64,000 nt of DNA from Luzula sylvatica (lineage: Eukaryota; Streptophyta; Magnoliopsida; Poales; Juncaceae). The stretch is taken from contig OX326959.1 in the NCBI GenBank assembly GCA_946800325.1, forward strand, positions 8,514,501 through 8,578,500. The letters run 5' to 3'. How positions within the stretch are numbered: the stretch's first letter is position 1; every line of letters starts with the position of its first letter. Both the position numbers and the translations under genes were made by a program. Positions 1 to 12,016 of the stretch are shown in pieces. The notes under the pieces are model-generated. The model was given only the letters and a program-made list of their open reading frames with translations, was not told the DNA's origin and made no database searches.

Positions 1-222
1 TAGTTAGTTAGTTATTTAGTTAGTTAGTTAGTTAGTCAGTTTGTTAGTTAGTTAGTTAGTTACTTAGTTAGTTAGTTAGTTATTTAGTTTGTTTGTCTGT
101 TAGTTAGTATGTTCGTTTGATTAGTGGGTATGTAGGAAAGTTGTTGTCAGTTAATTAGTTAGTCAATTAGTTAGTCAATTAGTTAGCTAGTAGTTAGGTA
201 GATAGTTAGTTAGAGAGTTAGG

Positions 223-260
<38 letters not shown>

Positions 261-886
261 ATTTGTATGTAAGAAGGTTGTTAGTTAGTTAGTTAGATAG
301 TTAGTAAATTAGCTAGTTATCTAGTAGTTAGTTAGTTTGTTAGTTAGTTAATTAGTTAGTTAGTTAGTTAGTCAGTAAGTTGTTAGTTAGTTAGTTATTT
401 AATTAGTTAGTGACTTAGTTACTTAGTTAGTGGGTTTGTAGGAAGGTAGTTATTTAATTAGTTAGTTAGGTAGTTAGTTAATAATGTATGAAAGTTGTAA
501 GTCAGTTAGTTAGTTAGTTTGTTAATTAGTTAGTTAGTAAGCTAGCTAGTAGTTAGTTAGTTAGTCAGTTAGTTAGTTAGTTAGTTAGTTAGTTAATTAG
601 TTAGTCATTTAGTTAGTTAATTAGTCAGTTAGTAAGTTAACTAGAAAGTTAGCTAGTAGTGAGTTAGTTAATTAGTTAGTTGTTTTATTAGTTATTTAGT
701 TAGTTAGTTTGTTAGTTAATTAGTTAGTTAGTTAGTTAATTAGTTAGTTAGTTAGTTAGTTAGTTATTTGGTTGGTTAGTTATTTAGTGGGTATCTAGGA
801 AGTTGGGTAGTTATTAGTTGGTCAGTTAGTTAGTTAATTAGTTAGTTAGTTTGTTAGTTTGTTTGTTAGCTAGTAGTCGGTTAGTA

Positions 887-919
<33 letters not shown>

Positions 920-1522
920 GTGGGTACGTAGGAAAGTAGTTAGTTAGTTAGTGGGTACGTAGGAAGGCAGTTAGTTAGTTAGTTAATTAGGTCGCTACTT
1001 GGTTAATTAATAAGTTAGTTTGTTAGTTTGCTAGTAGTTAGTTAGTTAGTTAGTGGGTATGTAGGAAGGTAGTTAGTTAGTTAGTTAGTTAGTTAGTTAA
1101 TTGGTATGTAGGATGGTAGTAAGTTAGTTAGTTAGTTAGTTATTTAGTTAGTTAGCTAGTAGTTAGTTTGTTAGTTTGTTAGTTAGTTAGTTAATTGGTT
1201 AGTTAGTTAATATGCATGTAAGATGGTAGTTAGTTAGTTTGTTCGATAGTTAGTTAATTAGTTAGTTAGTTAGTTAGTTAGTTGGTTATCTAGTAGTTAG
1301 TTAGTTAGATAGTTCACAAGTTAGTTATTTAGTTAGTTAGTTAGTTAGTTAGTTAGCTAGCTAGCTAGTTCGTTAGTTAGTGGGTAAGTTAGGAGGTAGT
1401 TAGTTCGCTAGTTAATAGGTATGTAGGAAGATCGTTAGTCAGTTAGTGAGTTATTTATTTATTAAGTTAATTAGTGGGTTTGTAGGAAGGTAGTTAGTTA
1501 TTTAGTTAGTTAGGTAGGTAGG

Positions 1523-1556
<34 letters not shown>

Positions 1557-1573
1557 ATAAGTAAGTTAGCTAG

Positions 1574-1611
<38 letters not shown>

Positions 1612-2054
1612 TTTAGTTAGTTAGTTCGTTAGCGTGTAGTCAGTTTATTAGTTAGTCAATTGGTTGGTTCGTTAATTAGTTAGTTAGTTCATTAATTAGT
1701 TAATTAGTTAGTTAGTTAGTTAGCTTGTAGTTAGTTGGTTAGTTAGTTAGTTGGTTGGTTTGTTCGTTAGTTAGTGGGTATGTAGAAAAGTAGCTGTTAG
1801 TTAGTTAGTTAGTTAGTTAATTAGTTAGTTAGTTAGCTAGTAGTTAGTTAGTTAGTTAGTTTGTTAGTTAGTTAGTTAATTAGTTAGTTAGTTAGTCAGT
1901 TAGTTAGTTAGATAATATGCATGTAAGAAGGTAATTATTTAGTTAGTTAGATAATTAGTTATTTAGTTAGTTAGTTATCTACTGAGTTAGTTAATTAGTT
2001 AGTTGTTTAGTTAGTTAGTTAGTTTCTTAGTCAATTAGATAGTTAGTTAGTTAA

Positions 2055-2085
<31 letters not shown>

Positions 2086-2803
2086 ATTAGTTAGTTTGTT
2101 AGTTATTTAGTGGGTAACTAGGAAGGTAGTCAGTTAGTTAGTTAGTTAGTTAGTTGGTTAGTTAGTCCGTTAGTTAGTTAATTAGTTAGTTAGTTAGCTA
2201 GTAGTCGGTTAGTAAGTTAGTTAGTTAGTTAGTTAGTTAGTTTGTTTGTTAGTTAGTTAGTGGGTATGTGGGAAGGTAGTTAGTTAGTTAGTGGGTACGT
2301 AGGAAGGTAATTAGTTAGTTAGTTAATTAGTTAGTTAGTTAGTTAATTAATAAGTTAGTTAGTTAGTTTGCTAGTAGTTAGTTAGTTAGTTAGTGGGTAT
2401 GTAGGAAGGTAGTTAGTTAGTTAGTTAATTAGTTAATTAATAGGTATGTAGGATGGTAGTCAGTTAGTTAGATAGTTAGTTAGTTATTTAGTTAGTTCGC
2501 TAGAAGTTAGTTAGTTAGTTAGTTAGTTAGTTAATTAGTTAGTTCGTTAATTAGTCAGTTATTTAGTTATTTAATTAGTTAGCGTGTAGTCAGTCAGTTA
2601 GTTAGTCGATTTGTTGGTTAGTTAATCAGTTAGTTAGTTAGTTTGTTGGTTAGTTAATTAGTTAGTTAGTTAGTTTGTTGGTTAGTTATTGGGTATGTAG
2701 GAAGGTAGTTAGTTAGTTAGTGGGTACGTATGAAGGTAGTTAATTAGTTAGTTAATTAGTTAGTTAGTTTGTTAATTAATTAGTTAGTTAGTTACTTAGC
2801 TTG

Positions 2804-2840
<37 letters not shown>

Positions 2841-3464
2841 GGTTTGTTCGTTAGTAAATGGGTATGTAGGAAGGTAGATGTAAGTTAGTTAGTTAGTTAG
2901 TTAGTTAGTTAATTAGTTAGTTACTTAGCTAGTAGATAATTAGTTAGTTAGTTAGTTAATTAGTTAGTTAGTTAGTCAGTTGGTTAGTTAGTTAGTTAAT
3001 ATGTATGTAGGAAGGTAGTTGTTTAGTTAGTTATTTAGTTAGTTCGTTATCTAGTAGCTAGTTAGTCAGTTAGTTAGTTAGTTAGTTGATAAGTTAGTTA
3101 GTAGTTAGTTAGTTATTTAGTTAGTTACTTAGTCAGTAAGTTGTTTGTTAGTTAGTTAGTTAACTAGTTAGTTAGTGAGTCAGTTACTTAGTTAGTGGGC
3201 TTGTAGGAAGGTAGTTATTTAATTAGTTAGTTAGGTGGTCCGTTAGGTAGTTAGTTAATAAGTATGTATGCAAGTTGTAAGTTAGTTAGTTAGTTAGTTA
3301 GTTTGTTAATTAGTTAGTTAGTTAGTTCGTTAATTAGTTAGTTAATTAGTTAGTTAATTAGTTAGTTAGTTAGTAAGCTAGTAAGTTAGCTAGTAGTTAG
3401 TTAGTTAATTAGTTAGTTAGTTGTTTAGTGAGTTAGTTAGTTAGTTTGTCAGTCAGTTAGTTAA

Positions 3465-3495
<31 letters not shown>

Positions 3496-3517
3496 GTTAG
3501 CTAGTAGTCGGTTAGTA

Positions 3518-3554
<37 letters not shown>

Positions 3555-3847
3555 GTTAATTAGTTAGTTAATTAATTGGGAAGTTAGGTAGTTAGTTAAT
3601 AAGTATGTATGAAAGTTGTAAGTTAGTTAGTTAGCTAATTAGTTAGATAGTAAGTTAGGTAGTAGTTAGTTAGTTAGTTAGTTAGTTAGTTAAGTAGTTA
3701 GTTATTTAGTTAGTTAGTTAGTTTGTTTGTTTGAGTTAATTAGGTAGTTAGTTAAGTTAATTAGTTAGTTAGTAAGTTAGTTAGTTATTTTTTGGGTATC
3801 TGGGAAGGTAGGTAGTTAGTTAGTTAGTTAGTTAGTTAGTCACTTGA

Positions 3848-3883
<36 letters not shown>

Positions 3884-3992
3884 CTAGTAGTTGGTCAGTA
3901 GTTAGTTAGTTAGTGGATATGTTGGAAGTTATTTAGTTAATTAGTTAGTTAGGTAGGTAGGTAGTTAGTAAGTTAATACGTATGTATGAAGG

Positions 3993-4030
<38 letters not shown>

Positions 4031-6613
4031 ATTAGTTAGTTAGTACATTAGCTAATAATTAGTTAGTTAGTTAGTTAGTTAATTAGTTAGTTAGTTAGAT
4101 AGTTATTTAGTTAGTTAGTTAGTTAGCGTGTAGTTAGTTAGTTAGTTAGTCAATTAGTTGGTTTGTTAATTAGTTAGTTAGTTAGTTAGTTGGTCGGTTA
4201 GTGGGTATGTAGGAAGGTAGTTAGTTACTTAATGGTTATGTATGAAGGTAGTTAATTAGTTTGTTAGTTTGTTAATTAATTAGTTAGTTAGTTAGTTAGT
4301 TAGTTAATTAGTTAGTTGGTTAGTTAGTTAATTTGTTAGTTAGTTAATTAATTAGTTAGTTAGTTAGTTAGCTTGTAGTATGTTATTTAGTTAGTTTGTT
4401 AATTAGTTAGTTTGTTCGTTACTTTGTGGGTATGTAGGAAGGTAGTTATTTAGTTAGTTAGATAGTTAGTTAGTTTATTCTCTAGTAGTTAGTTAGTTAG
4501 TTAGTTAGTTAGTTAATTAGTTAGTTAGTTAGTTAGTTAGCTAGTAGTTAGTTATTTAGTTAGTTAATTACTTAGTTAGTTAAATAGTCAGTCAGTTAGT
4601 TAGTTGTTAGTTAGTTAGTTAATTAGTTAGTTACTTAGTTACTTAGTTAGTGGGTTTGTAGGAAGGTAATTACTTAATTAGGTAGTTAGTTAGTTAGTTA
4701 GTTAATAAGTATGTATGAAAGTAGTTAGTTAGTTGGTTAGTTAGTTAGTTAGTTAATTAGTTAGTTAGTAAGTTGGCAAGTAGCTAGTTAGTTAATTAGT
4801 TAGTTATTTAGTTAGTTAGTTATTTAGTTAGTTAGTTAGTTAGTCAGTTAGTTAGTTAGTTAGTTAGTTAGTTCGATTGTTTGTTAGTTAGTATGTTCGT
4901 TCGATTAGTGGGTATGTAGGAAGGTAGTTGTCAGTTAATTAGTTACTCAATTAGTTAGTCAGTTAGTTAGCTAGTAGTTAGTTAGATAGTTAGTTAGAGA
5001 GTTAGGTAGTTAGTTAGTTAGTTAGTTAGTTAGTTAATATGTATGTAAGAAGGTTGGTAGTTAGTTAGTTAGTTAGATAGTTAGTAAATTAGCTAGTTAT
5101 CAAGTAGTTAGTTAGTTTGTTAGTTAGTTAGTTAATTAGGTAGTTAGTTAGTTTGTTAGTAGTTAGTTAGTTAGATAGTAAGTTGTTAGTTAATTAGTTA
5201 TTTAATTAGTTAGTGAGTTAGTTACTTAGTTAGTGGGTTTGTAGGAAGGTAGTTATTTAATTAGTTAGTTATGTAGTTAGTTAATAAGTATGTATGAAAG
5301 TTGTGAGTTGGTTAGTTAGTTAGTTTGTTAATTAGTTAGTTAGTAAGTTAGCTAGTAGTTAGTTAGTTAGTTAGTCATTTAGTTAGTTAGTTTGTTAGTT
5401 AGTTAGTTAATTGGTTAGTTAGTCAATATGTATGTAAGATGGAAGTTAGTTAGTTAGTTCGATAGTTAGTTAATTAGTTAGGTAGTTAGTTAGTTAGTTG
5501 GTTATCTAGTAGTTAGTTAGTTAGAAAATTCACAAGTTAGTTAGTTAGCTAGCTAGTTAGATAGTTAGTTAGTTAGTTAGTTAGTTAATAAGTAAGTTAG
5601 CTAGTAGTTAGTTAGTTAGTTAGTTAGTTAGTTATTTAGTTAGTTAGTTTGTAAGCGTGTAGTCAGTTTATTAGTTAGTCAATTGGTTGGTTAGTTAATT
5701 AGTTAGTTAATTAGTTAGTAAGTTCATTAATTAGTAAATTAGTTAGTTAGCTAGTTAGCTTGTAGTTAGTTAGTTAGTTAGTTAGTTGGTTTGTTCGTTA
5801 GTTAGTGGGTATGTAGAAAGTTCATTAATTAGTTCGTTATTTAGTTAGTTCGTTATCTAGTAGTTAGTTAGTTAGTTAGTTAGTCAGTTAGTTAGTTAAT
5901 TAGTTAGTTAGTAGTTAGTTATTTTGTTAGTTACTTAGTCAGTAAGTTGTTAGTTAGTTAGTTAGTTAATTAGTTAGTTAGTGAGTCAGTTACTAAGTTA
6001 ATGGGTTTGTAGGAAGGTTGTTAGTTAATTGGTTAGTAAGGTAGTCCGTTAGGTAGTTAGCTAATAAGTATGTATGAAAGTTGTAAGTTTGTTTGTTTGT
6101 TAATTAGTTAGTTAGTGAGTTAGCTAGTAGTTAGTTAGTTAGTTCGTTCGTTAATTAGTTAGTTATTTAGTTAGTTAATTAGTTAGTTAGTAAGTAAGCT
6201 AGTAAGTTAGCTGGTAGTTAGTTAGTTAATTAGTTAGTTGTTTAGTTAGTTAGTTAGTTAATTTGTTAGTTAATTAGTTTGTTCGTTAGTTAATTAGTTA
6301 CTTAGTTACTTAGTTAGTTATTTAGTTAGTAAGTTAGTTAGCGTATAGTCAGTTAGTTAGTTAGTCAATTAGTTAGTTAGTTAGTTTGTTTGTTAGCTAA
6401 TAGTATGTTTGTAAGTTAGTTAGTTTGTTAATCAGTTAGTTTGTTAGTTAGTTAGTGGGAACGTAGGAAGGTAGATTGTTAGTTAGTTAATTAGTTAGCT
6501 GGTTAGTCAATTAATAAATTAGTTAGTTAGTTCGCTAGTATTTAGTTAGTTAGTTAGTGGGTATGTAGGAAGGTAGTTAGTTAGTTAGTTAGTTAGTTAA
6601 TAGTATTTAGTTA
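1..6613 (+). repeat. TTAG tetranucleotide satellite, left block
   Basis: The stretch is almost entirely (TTAG)n on the + strand. It is interrupted every 40-150 bp by short punctuation words: GGGTATGTAGGAAGGTAG and variants (GGGTTTGTAGG, GGGTACGTATG), AATATGTATGTAAGAAGG, AATAAGTATGTATGAAAG, and GCTAGTAG. The words recur in a similar order, and landmarks near 107 and 431 reappear near 4891 and 5234, so there is a higher-order period of about 4.8 kb. Since 4 is not a multiple of 3, TAG/TAA stops fall in every frame of both strands, and no gene is possible here. The motif is not the usual plant telomere repeat TTTAGGG. No transposon is visible inside this block. Confidence 0.95.
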
Positions 6614-6621
6614 CTAACTAA
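6607..6621. other. Satellite orientation switch, TTAG to CTAA
   Basis: The satellite strand flips at TTAGTTA-C-TAACTAA, a 15-bp palindrome centred on 6614. Beyond about 8 bp the two arms do not mirror each other, so this is a junction and not the centre of a long hairpin. It pairs with the opposite switch at 46806-46815. Confidence 0.85.
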
Positions 6622-6871
6622 CTAACTAACGAACTAACTACTAGCTAACTTACTAACTAACTAATTAACAATCTAACAAACTAACCAACTTACAACTTTC
6701 ATACATACTTATTAACTAACTACCTAACTAACTACCTGACTAACTAATTAAATAACTACCTTCCTACAAACCCACTAACTAAGTAACTAACGCACTAACT
6801 AATTAAATAACTAACTAACTAACAACTTACTGACTAACTAACTAACTAACTGACTACTAACTAACTAACTC

Positions 6872-6923
<52 letters not shown>

Positions 6924-6987
6924 CTAGATAACTAGCTAATTTACTAACTATCTAACAAACTAACAAACAACCTTCTTACATACATAT

Positions 6988-7025
<38 letters not shown>

Positions 7026-7352
7026 CTAGCTAACTAACTGACTTACTAATTGACTAACTAACTAACTGACAGCTACCTTCCTACATACCCACTAATCAAA
7101 CGAACATACTAACTAACAAACTAACTAACTAACTAACTAACTAACAAACTGACTAACTAACTAACTAACTAAATAACTAACTGACTAAATAACTAACTAA
7201 TTAACTAACTAACAATTAGCTAACTTACTAACTAACTAATTAACTAACTAACTAACTAAATAACTAACTTACTACTTTCATACGTACTTATTAACTAACT
7301 AACTAACTAACTACCTAACTAACTAATTAAGTAACTACCTTCCTACAAACCC

Positions 7353-7389
<37 letters not shown>

Positions 7390-7485
7390 TTAACTAACTA
7401 ACTAACTAAGTAACTGACTAACTAAGTAACTAACTAACTGAATAGCTAACTACTAGCTAACTAACTAACTAACTAACTAAAAAAT

Positions 7486-7519
<34 letters not shown>

Positions 7520-7604
7520 CTAGAGAACAAACTAACTAACTATCTAACTATATAAATAACTAAATAACTACCTTCCTATATACCCACTAAGTAACGAACA
7601 AACC

Positions 7605-7640
<36 letters not shown>

Positions 7641-8371
7641 TACTACAAGCTAACTAACTAACTTAGCAATTAATTAACAATCTAACTAATTTACTAACTA
7701 ACTAATTACCTTCATACGTACCCACTAACTAACTAACTACCTTCCTACATACCCACTGACTAACCAACAAACTAACTAACTAACTAATTAACTAACCAAC
7801 TAATTGACTAACTAACTAACTGACTACACGCTAACTAACTAACTAACTAAATAACTAACTAAGGAACTAACTAACTAATTGACTAATTAACTAACTAACT
7901 AACTAACTAATTAACTAACAAACAAACTAACTAACTAACTAATTAAACAACTAACTAATTAACTAACTAACTACTAGCTAACTTACTAGCTTACTTACTA
8001 ACTAACTAATTAACTAACTAAATAACTAACTAATTAACGAACTAACTAATTAACTACCAAACTACTTGCTAACTTACTAACTTACTAATTATCAAACTAA
8101 CTAACTAACTAACTCACAACTTTCGTACATACTTATTAAGTAACTACCAAACAGACTACCTAACTAACTAATTAAATAACTACCTTCCTACATACCCACT
8201 AACTAAGTAACTGACTCACTAACTAACTAATTAACTAACTAACTAACTAACTACTAGCTAACTAACTAATTAATTAACTAACTAACTAACTAACTAACAG
8301 CTACCTTCCTACATACCCACTAATTAACGAACAAACCAACCAACTAACTTACTAACGAACTTACTACAAGC

Positions 8372-8402
<31 letters not shown>

Positions 8403-9029
8403 TTAACAAACAAACTAACTAATTAACTAACTAATTAACTACCATCATACGTACCCACTAACTAACTAACTACCTTCCTACAAACCCACTAACTAACCAA
8501 CTAACTAACTAATTAACTAACCAACTAATTGACTTATTAACTAACTAACTACATGTTAAGTAACAAACTAACTAAATAACAGACTAACTAACCAACTAAC
8601 TAACTAAGTAACTAACTAACTACTAGCTAATTTACTAACTAACAAATTAACTAACTAACTAACTAACTACCTACCTTCATACATACTTATTAATTAACTA
8701 ACTACCTACCTACCTAACTAACTAATTAACTAACTACCTTCCTACAAACCCACTAACTAAATAACTAGATAAGTAACTAACTAACTCACGAACTAACTAA
8801 CGATCTTCCTACATACCTATTAACTAACTAACTAACTAACTTGCTAGCTAGCTAACTAACTGACTAACTAACAAAATATCTAACTTGTGAACTATCTAAC
8901 TAACTAACGAATTATCTAACTATCGAACTAACTAACTAACTACCATCTTACATACATATTAACTAACTAACTAATTAACTAACTTACTAAGTAACTAACT
9001 AGCTAACTAACTACTAGCTAGCTACCTAG

Positions 9030-9070
<41 letters not shown>

Positions 9071-9663
9071 ATCCTACATACCTATTAATTAACTAACTAT
9101 CTACCTAACTAACTACCTTCCTACATACCCACTAACTAACTAACTAACTACTAGCAAACTAACTAACAAACTTATTAATTAACTAACTAACTAACAACCT
9201 TCCTACGTACCCACTAACTAACTAACTACCTTCCTACATACCCACTAACTAACAAACATACTAATTAACTAACTAACTTACTAACCGACAACTAGCTAAC
9301 TAACTAACTAACTTACTAACTTACTAACCAACTAACTAACTTACTCACTAACTACCTTCCTAGATACCCACTAAATAACTAACAAACTTACAAACTAACT
9401 AACTAACTAACTAACTAATTAACTAACTAACTAACTAGTTAACTAACAAACAAACAAACTAACTAACTAACTAAACAACATACTAATTAACTAACTCACT
9501 ACTAGCTAACTTACTAGTTTACTTACTAACTAATTAATTAAAAAACTAAATAACAAACTAATTAATTAACTAACTAACTAACTACTAACTAATTAACAGA
9601 CTAACTAACTAACTAACTAACAACCTTATTACATACTTATTAACTAACTAACTAACTAACTAA
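6614..9663 (-). repeat. TTAG satellite, inverted (CTAA on +)
   Basis: The repeat family is the same as at 1-6613 but reverse-complemented: (CTAA)n with punctuation such as CTTCCTACATACCCAC and CTACTAGCTAAC. Landmarks such as CCACTAATCAAACGAACATA (near 7089) are reverse complements of words near 107 and 4891. The block ends at the truncated edge of the A1 array. There are no genes. Confidence 0.94.
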
Positions 9664-9727
9664 CTAGATGATCTTAAATGCTATTATCGGGCCAAAATTT
9701 CCCGTTTTGCTAGATGATCTTAAATGC
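9664..9727. other. Satellite/array junction with an 18-bp templated duplication
   Basis: The 18-mer CTAGATGATCTTAAATGC occurs at 9664-9681, at the satellite edge, and again at 9710-9727 inside the element. In the complete units GCTATTATCGGG is preceded by element sequence (13911 in the next unit), not by this word. The first copy is therefore filler joined to the broken element end, with GC shared as microhomology. This pattern is typical of end joining with templated insertion. Confidence 0.75.
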
Positions 9728-9821
9728 AAGTTATTCATTTTAAAACACGTTTGGTACAATGGTACAAGGTTCATACCCGTTTTCGATCAATTTCCCCGCT
9801 CATTCGTTTTCTTTTCTCTCT

Positions 9822-10055
9822 TTGGAAGTCTTTAACCGAACGCCCCACTACACCGAAATGCAATGAGGTTACTCTCGGTGTTGTCTTTTGACCTTCATCT
9901 TTTCTCACTTAGTTTTTTTTTTTCTTTTTCTTTTTCTTCTTTTTTTTTCTTTTTTTTTTTTTTTTTTGGAAGTCTTTAACCGAAAGCCCCACTACACCGA
10001 AATGCAATGAGGTTACTCTCGGTGTTGTCTTTTGACCTTCATCTTTTCTCACTTA
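9822..10055 (-). repeat. Internal 90-bp segment duplicated at 144-bp spacing, separated by pyrimidine tracts
   Basis: The segment TTGGAAGTCTTTAACCGAA through CATCTTTTCTCACTTA occurs at 9822-9911 and 9966-10055. The two copies are nearly identical (CGAACG versus CGAAAG) and each is followed by a T-rich tract. Every unit carries the same pair, starting near 14053, 18286, 22517 and 26745. It is non-coding; the tracts are where unit lengths differ. Confidence 0.88.
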
Positions 10056-10057
10056 TA

Positions 10058-10092
<35 letters not shown>

Positions 10093-10630
10093 CTTTTTGA
10101 ACGAGCGGGTATATTTGATCTACTAACGGGTCCCCACAAACGGTTATTTCATAGTGCAATTGGTCATATTTTAAATCTAGCAAAACGTACTTTAACGGCC
10201 ACGCTAAGAACTTTACTCATAAGTCCCATATTAATTACGGGTTCGAAAATCGAGTTAAAACGTATCGCATGAACCGCGCATCGATCAAGTGTCTCAAACT
10301 CGTGAAATTTGAAACAATAGGGCTGGAATCCCCGAATAGATCTCTTCAAAATCATAACCAAATCTTTTAAAATATTTTGCAAACTTTTAGTTTTGAGAGC
10401 GAAATTCAGAGTTAAATGAAATTTTGTTTTAAAAACGACGATTTAGTTCAATTCAGTGGAGAAAAATCTTTTATTGCAATTTAGAGTTGTTTTGTGATTA
10501 GCAATGCTCCCAGATTTAAGTGGATACTTTTTATAAAAATTTTTTTTTTTTTTTTTAATGTTTTTTAATTTTCAATTTTCCCAGATTTTTTTAATTTTTA
10601 ATTGGGCTCATACAGGTCAAAGATTGTATG

Positions 10631-10648
10631 TTACCCCCCCACACTTAG
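10631..10648 (-). other. Second polypurine-tract-like motif, copy 1
   Basis: On the element strand this reads CTAAGTGTGGGGGGGTAA, about 140 bp downstream of the ORF stop. It closely matches the LTR-adjacent tract AAGTGTGGGGGTATT, and both are preceded by a GAGGAC word. It may mark the junction left by the loss of pol, or act as an extra plus-strand priming site (inference). Confidence 0.6.
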
Positions 10649-10783
10649 AGATTACTTGTCCTCAAGTATAAAAAATCAAAAATTTCAAAAAGAGGGATAA
10701 TAGAGAGATACAACCTTTGATGCGTGGGCGTGCCTCCCTCGCTAGCGCTCTCGTTTGTGGTCTCGAGCTCGACCATGCCGATG

Positions 10784-11863
10784 TTATCCTCCTTCAAAAT
10801 TAAACGAAGCGCTCACATGGATCGCTACTTTTCGACCGCCTCGAAATACTCCCTTTGAGATGTTGGAGATGAGAGAATTCGGCGCTTGTATAACTCGTTT
10901 TGCATATGTCGAAAGTGGCGTAAATATCTTCTCTATTTCGCTTCGGATTTTTCGAGTTGCTTCATCGCTTGGAGTTTGATGAAGAGGAGTAGTGAGAGGC
11001 GTGAGTGTCTCGATTGTATTTGATTTCCTTGATAAATCTACACAAGGTGAAATTCTATCATGAGAAGCATCATAGTTCTTAATCGAATTTAAATTGATGA
11101 TATATGGAAAGAATTCACCTTGAAGAATTGTAGATTTCTTTTCTTGCTCGTTTTCATCGATTGGAGTGATTTGAACCGTCTTTTGGAGAGTCGAATCCAA
11201 TGACACCTTTTCTTCTTCAATGATCGTTCCAATGCTTTCATCGAATCCCCCCATACTTGAACTCTTGTCGTTTTCAATCTCCATGTTCTCCTCATTTGAA
11301 TCCCTTAACTCGAGGCGAATTGATCTTATCGTTTGTTTTATTTCTTGTTTCAAATCTTCAAGACCTTGATTCAATCCTCCAAATTGTTGTTTTATCATCG
11401 CCGTCATTTCCTCCATCATTTGTTTAAATTCTTGGTTTGGATTTTCGTTTTGGGATTGAAATGGGTGATCTTGGTATTCAAATTTGTGTTGAGATTCGAG
11501 TTCATTTTGAGAAGGTTCGTATATGGGGTTTGAGTACATGGGGTTTGAGTAGTTGTTAGCGGTTTCGGCATAGGATTGTGTCTCATAACCCCATGGGGAT
11601 TCGTTTTCGTATTGGCGAGCTTCGTAGACGGAATTTTGATAAAGGGTCTCGGTGTGTGATTCATAATTTTGATTTGAGGGTGAACTCGAGAGCCAACCGA
11701 GCCTTCGTTCTTCTTCTCTATCTTTCCTTTCTTCCATTTCTTCGCATTCTTGAAATTGTAGCTCGAGAATCTCTTGATTTGTCATGGAGTCCGGATATCC
11801 TTTTGCGGCTCTACTGAGACGTATTAACTCCCGAAGCGATTTTGGTTTTTCTTGATGATCCAT
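10784..11863 (-). CDS. Gag-like protein of the A1 element, copy 1 (359 aa, no capsid core or zinc knuckle)
   Basis: The reading frame starts at the first ATG after the primer site (leader about 135 nt) and runs 359 codons. Residues 6-15 (KPKSLRELIR) resemble the start region of the family B Athila Gag (PKTLRELVAP). Residues 37-54 are Glu/Arg-rich. Residues 60-145 are rich in Asn, Tyr, Ser and Gln, with a short internal repeat SNPMYSNPIYE. Residues 146-190 form a predicted coiled coil (MMEEMTAMIKQQ, then LEDLKQEIKQTI), matching the C-terminal part of the B Gag. Residues 205-215 include SMGGFDES, also present in the A2 relative. The tail (305-345) is basic. The capsid middle, CCHC knuckle, protease and all pol domains are absent. 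It is the only long sense ORF of the unit. I infer a Gag-derived assembly or RNA-binding role, but no enzymatic function can be assigned. Confidence 0.72.
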   Translation of the reverse strand: MDHQEKPKSLRELIRLSRAAKGYPDSMTNQEILELQFQECEEMEERKDREEERRLGWLSSSPSNQNYESHTETLYQNSVYEARQYENESPWGYETQSYAETANNYSNPMYSNPIYEPSQNELESQHKFEYQDHPFQSQNENPNQEFKQMMEEMTAMIKQQFGGLNQGLEDLKQEIKQTIRSIRLELRDSNEENMEIENDKSSSMGGFDESIGTIIEEEKVSLDSTLQKTVQITPIDENEQEKKSTILQGEFFPYIINLNSIKNYDASHDRISPCVDLSRKSNTIETLTPLTTPLHQTPSDEATRKIRSEIEKIFTPLSTYAKRVIQAPNSLISNISKGVFRGGRKVAIHVSASFNFEGG

Positions 11864-11998
11864 CTTGCTCCACTTCGTGTACCTTGCAAGAATAGAAAAT
11901 TTTCGAAATTAATGAAATATCAAGTTCAAATGTATCAAATCTATTAAAAATATCACTCGAGCTTGCATGTTTGATTCAAAATTAGACTTAAACATTAC

Positions 11999-12016
11999 TC
12001 CCCGGCAGCGGCGCCA
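11999..12016 (-). other. Primer binding site, A1 copy 1
   Basis: The element strand reads TGGCGCCGCTGCCGGGGA, two bases inside the LTR end. It complements the 3' end of plant tRNA-Asp(GTC) apart from one position (C where T is expected), as I recall that tRNA. The Asp primer is characteristic of Athila elements. Confidence 0.88.

Noticed and set aside
1..6613. TTAG array as telomeric DNA
   Set aside because: The plant telomere unit TTTAGGG does not occur as an array. The unit is a tetranucleotide with internal punctuation.
10755..10979. 74-codon + strand ORF (and smaller ones) overlapping the gag-like ORF
   Set aside because: These are antisense or shifted-frame shadows of the 359-codon frame, identical in every unit simply because the units are identical.
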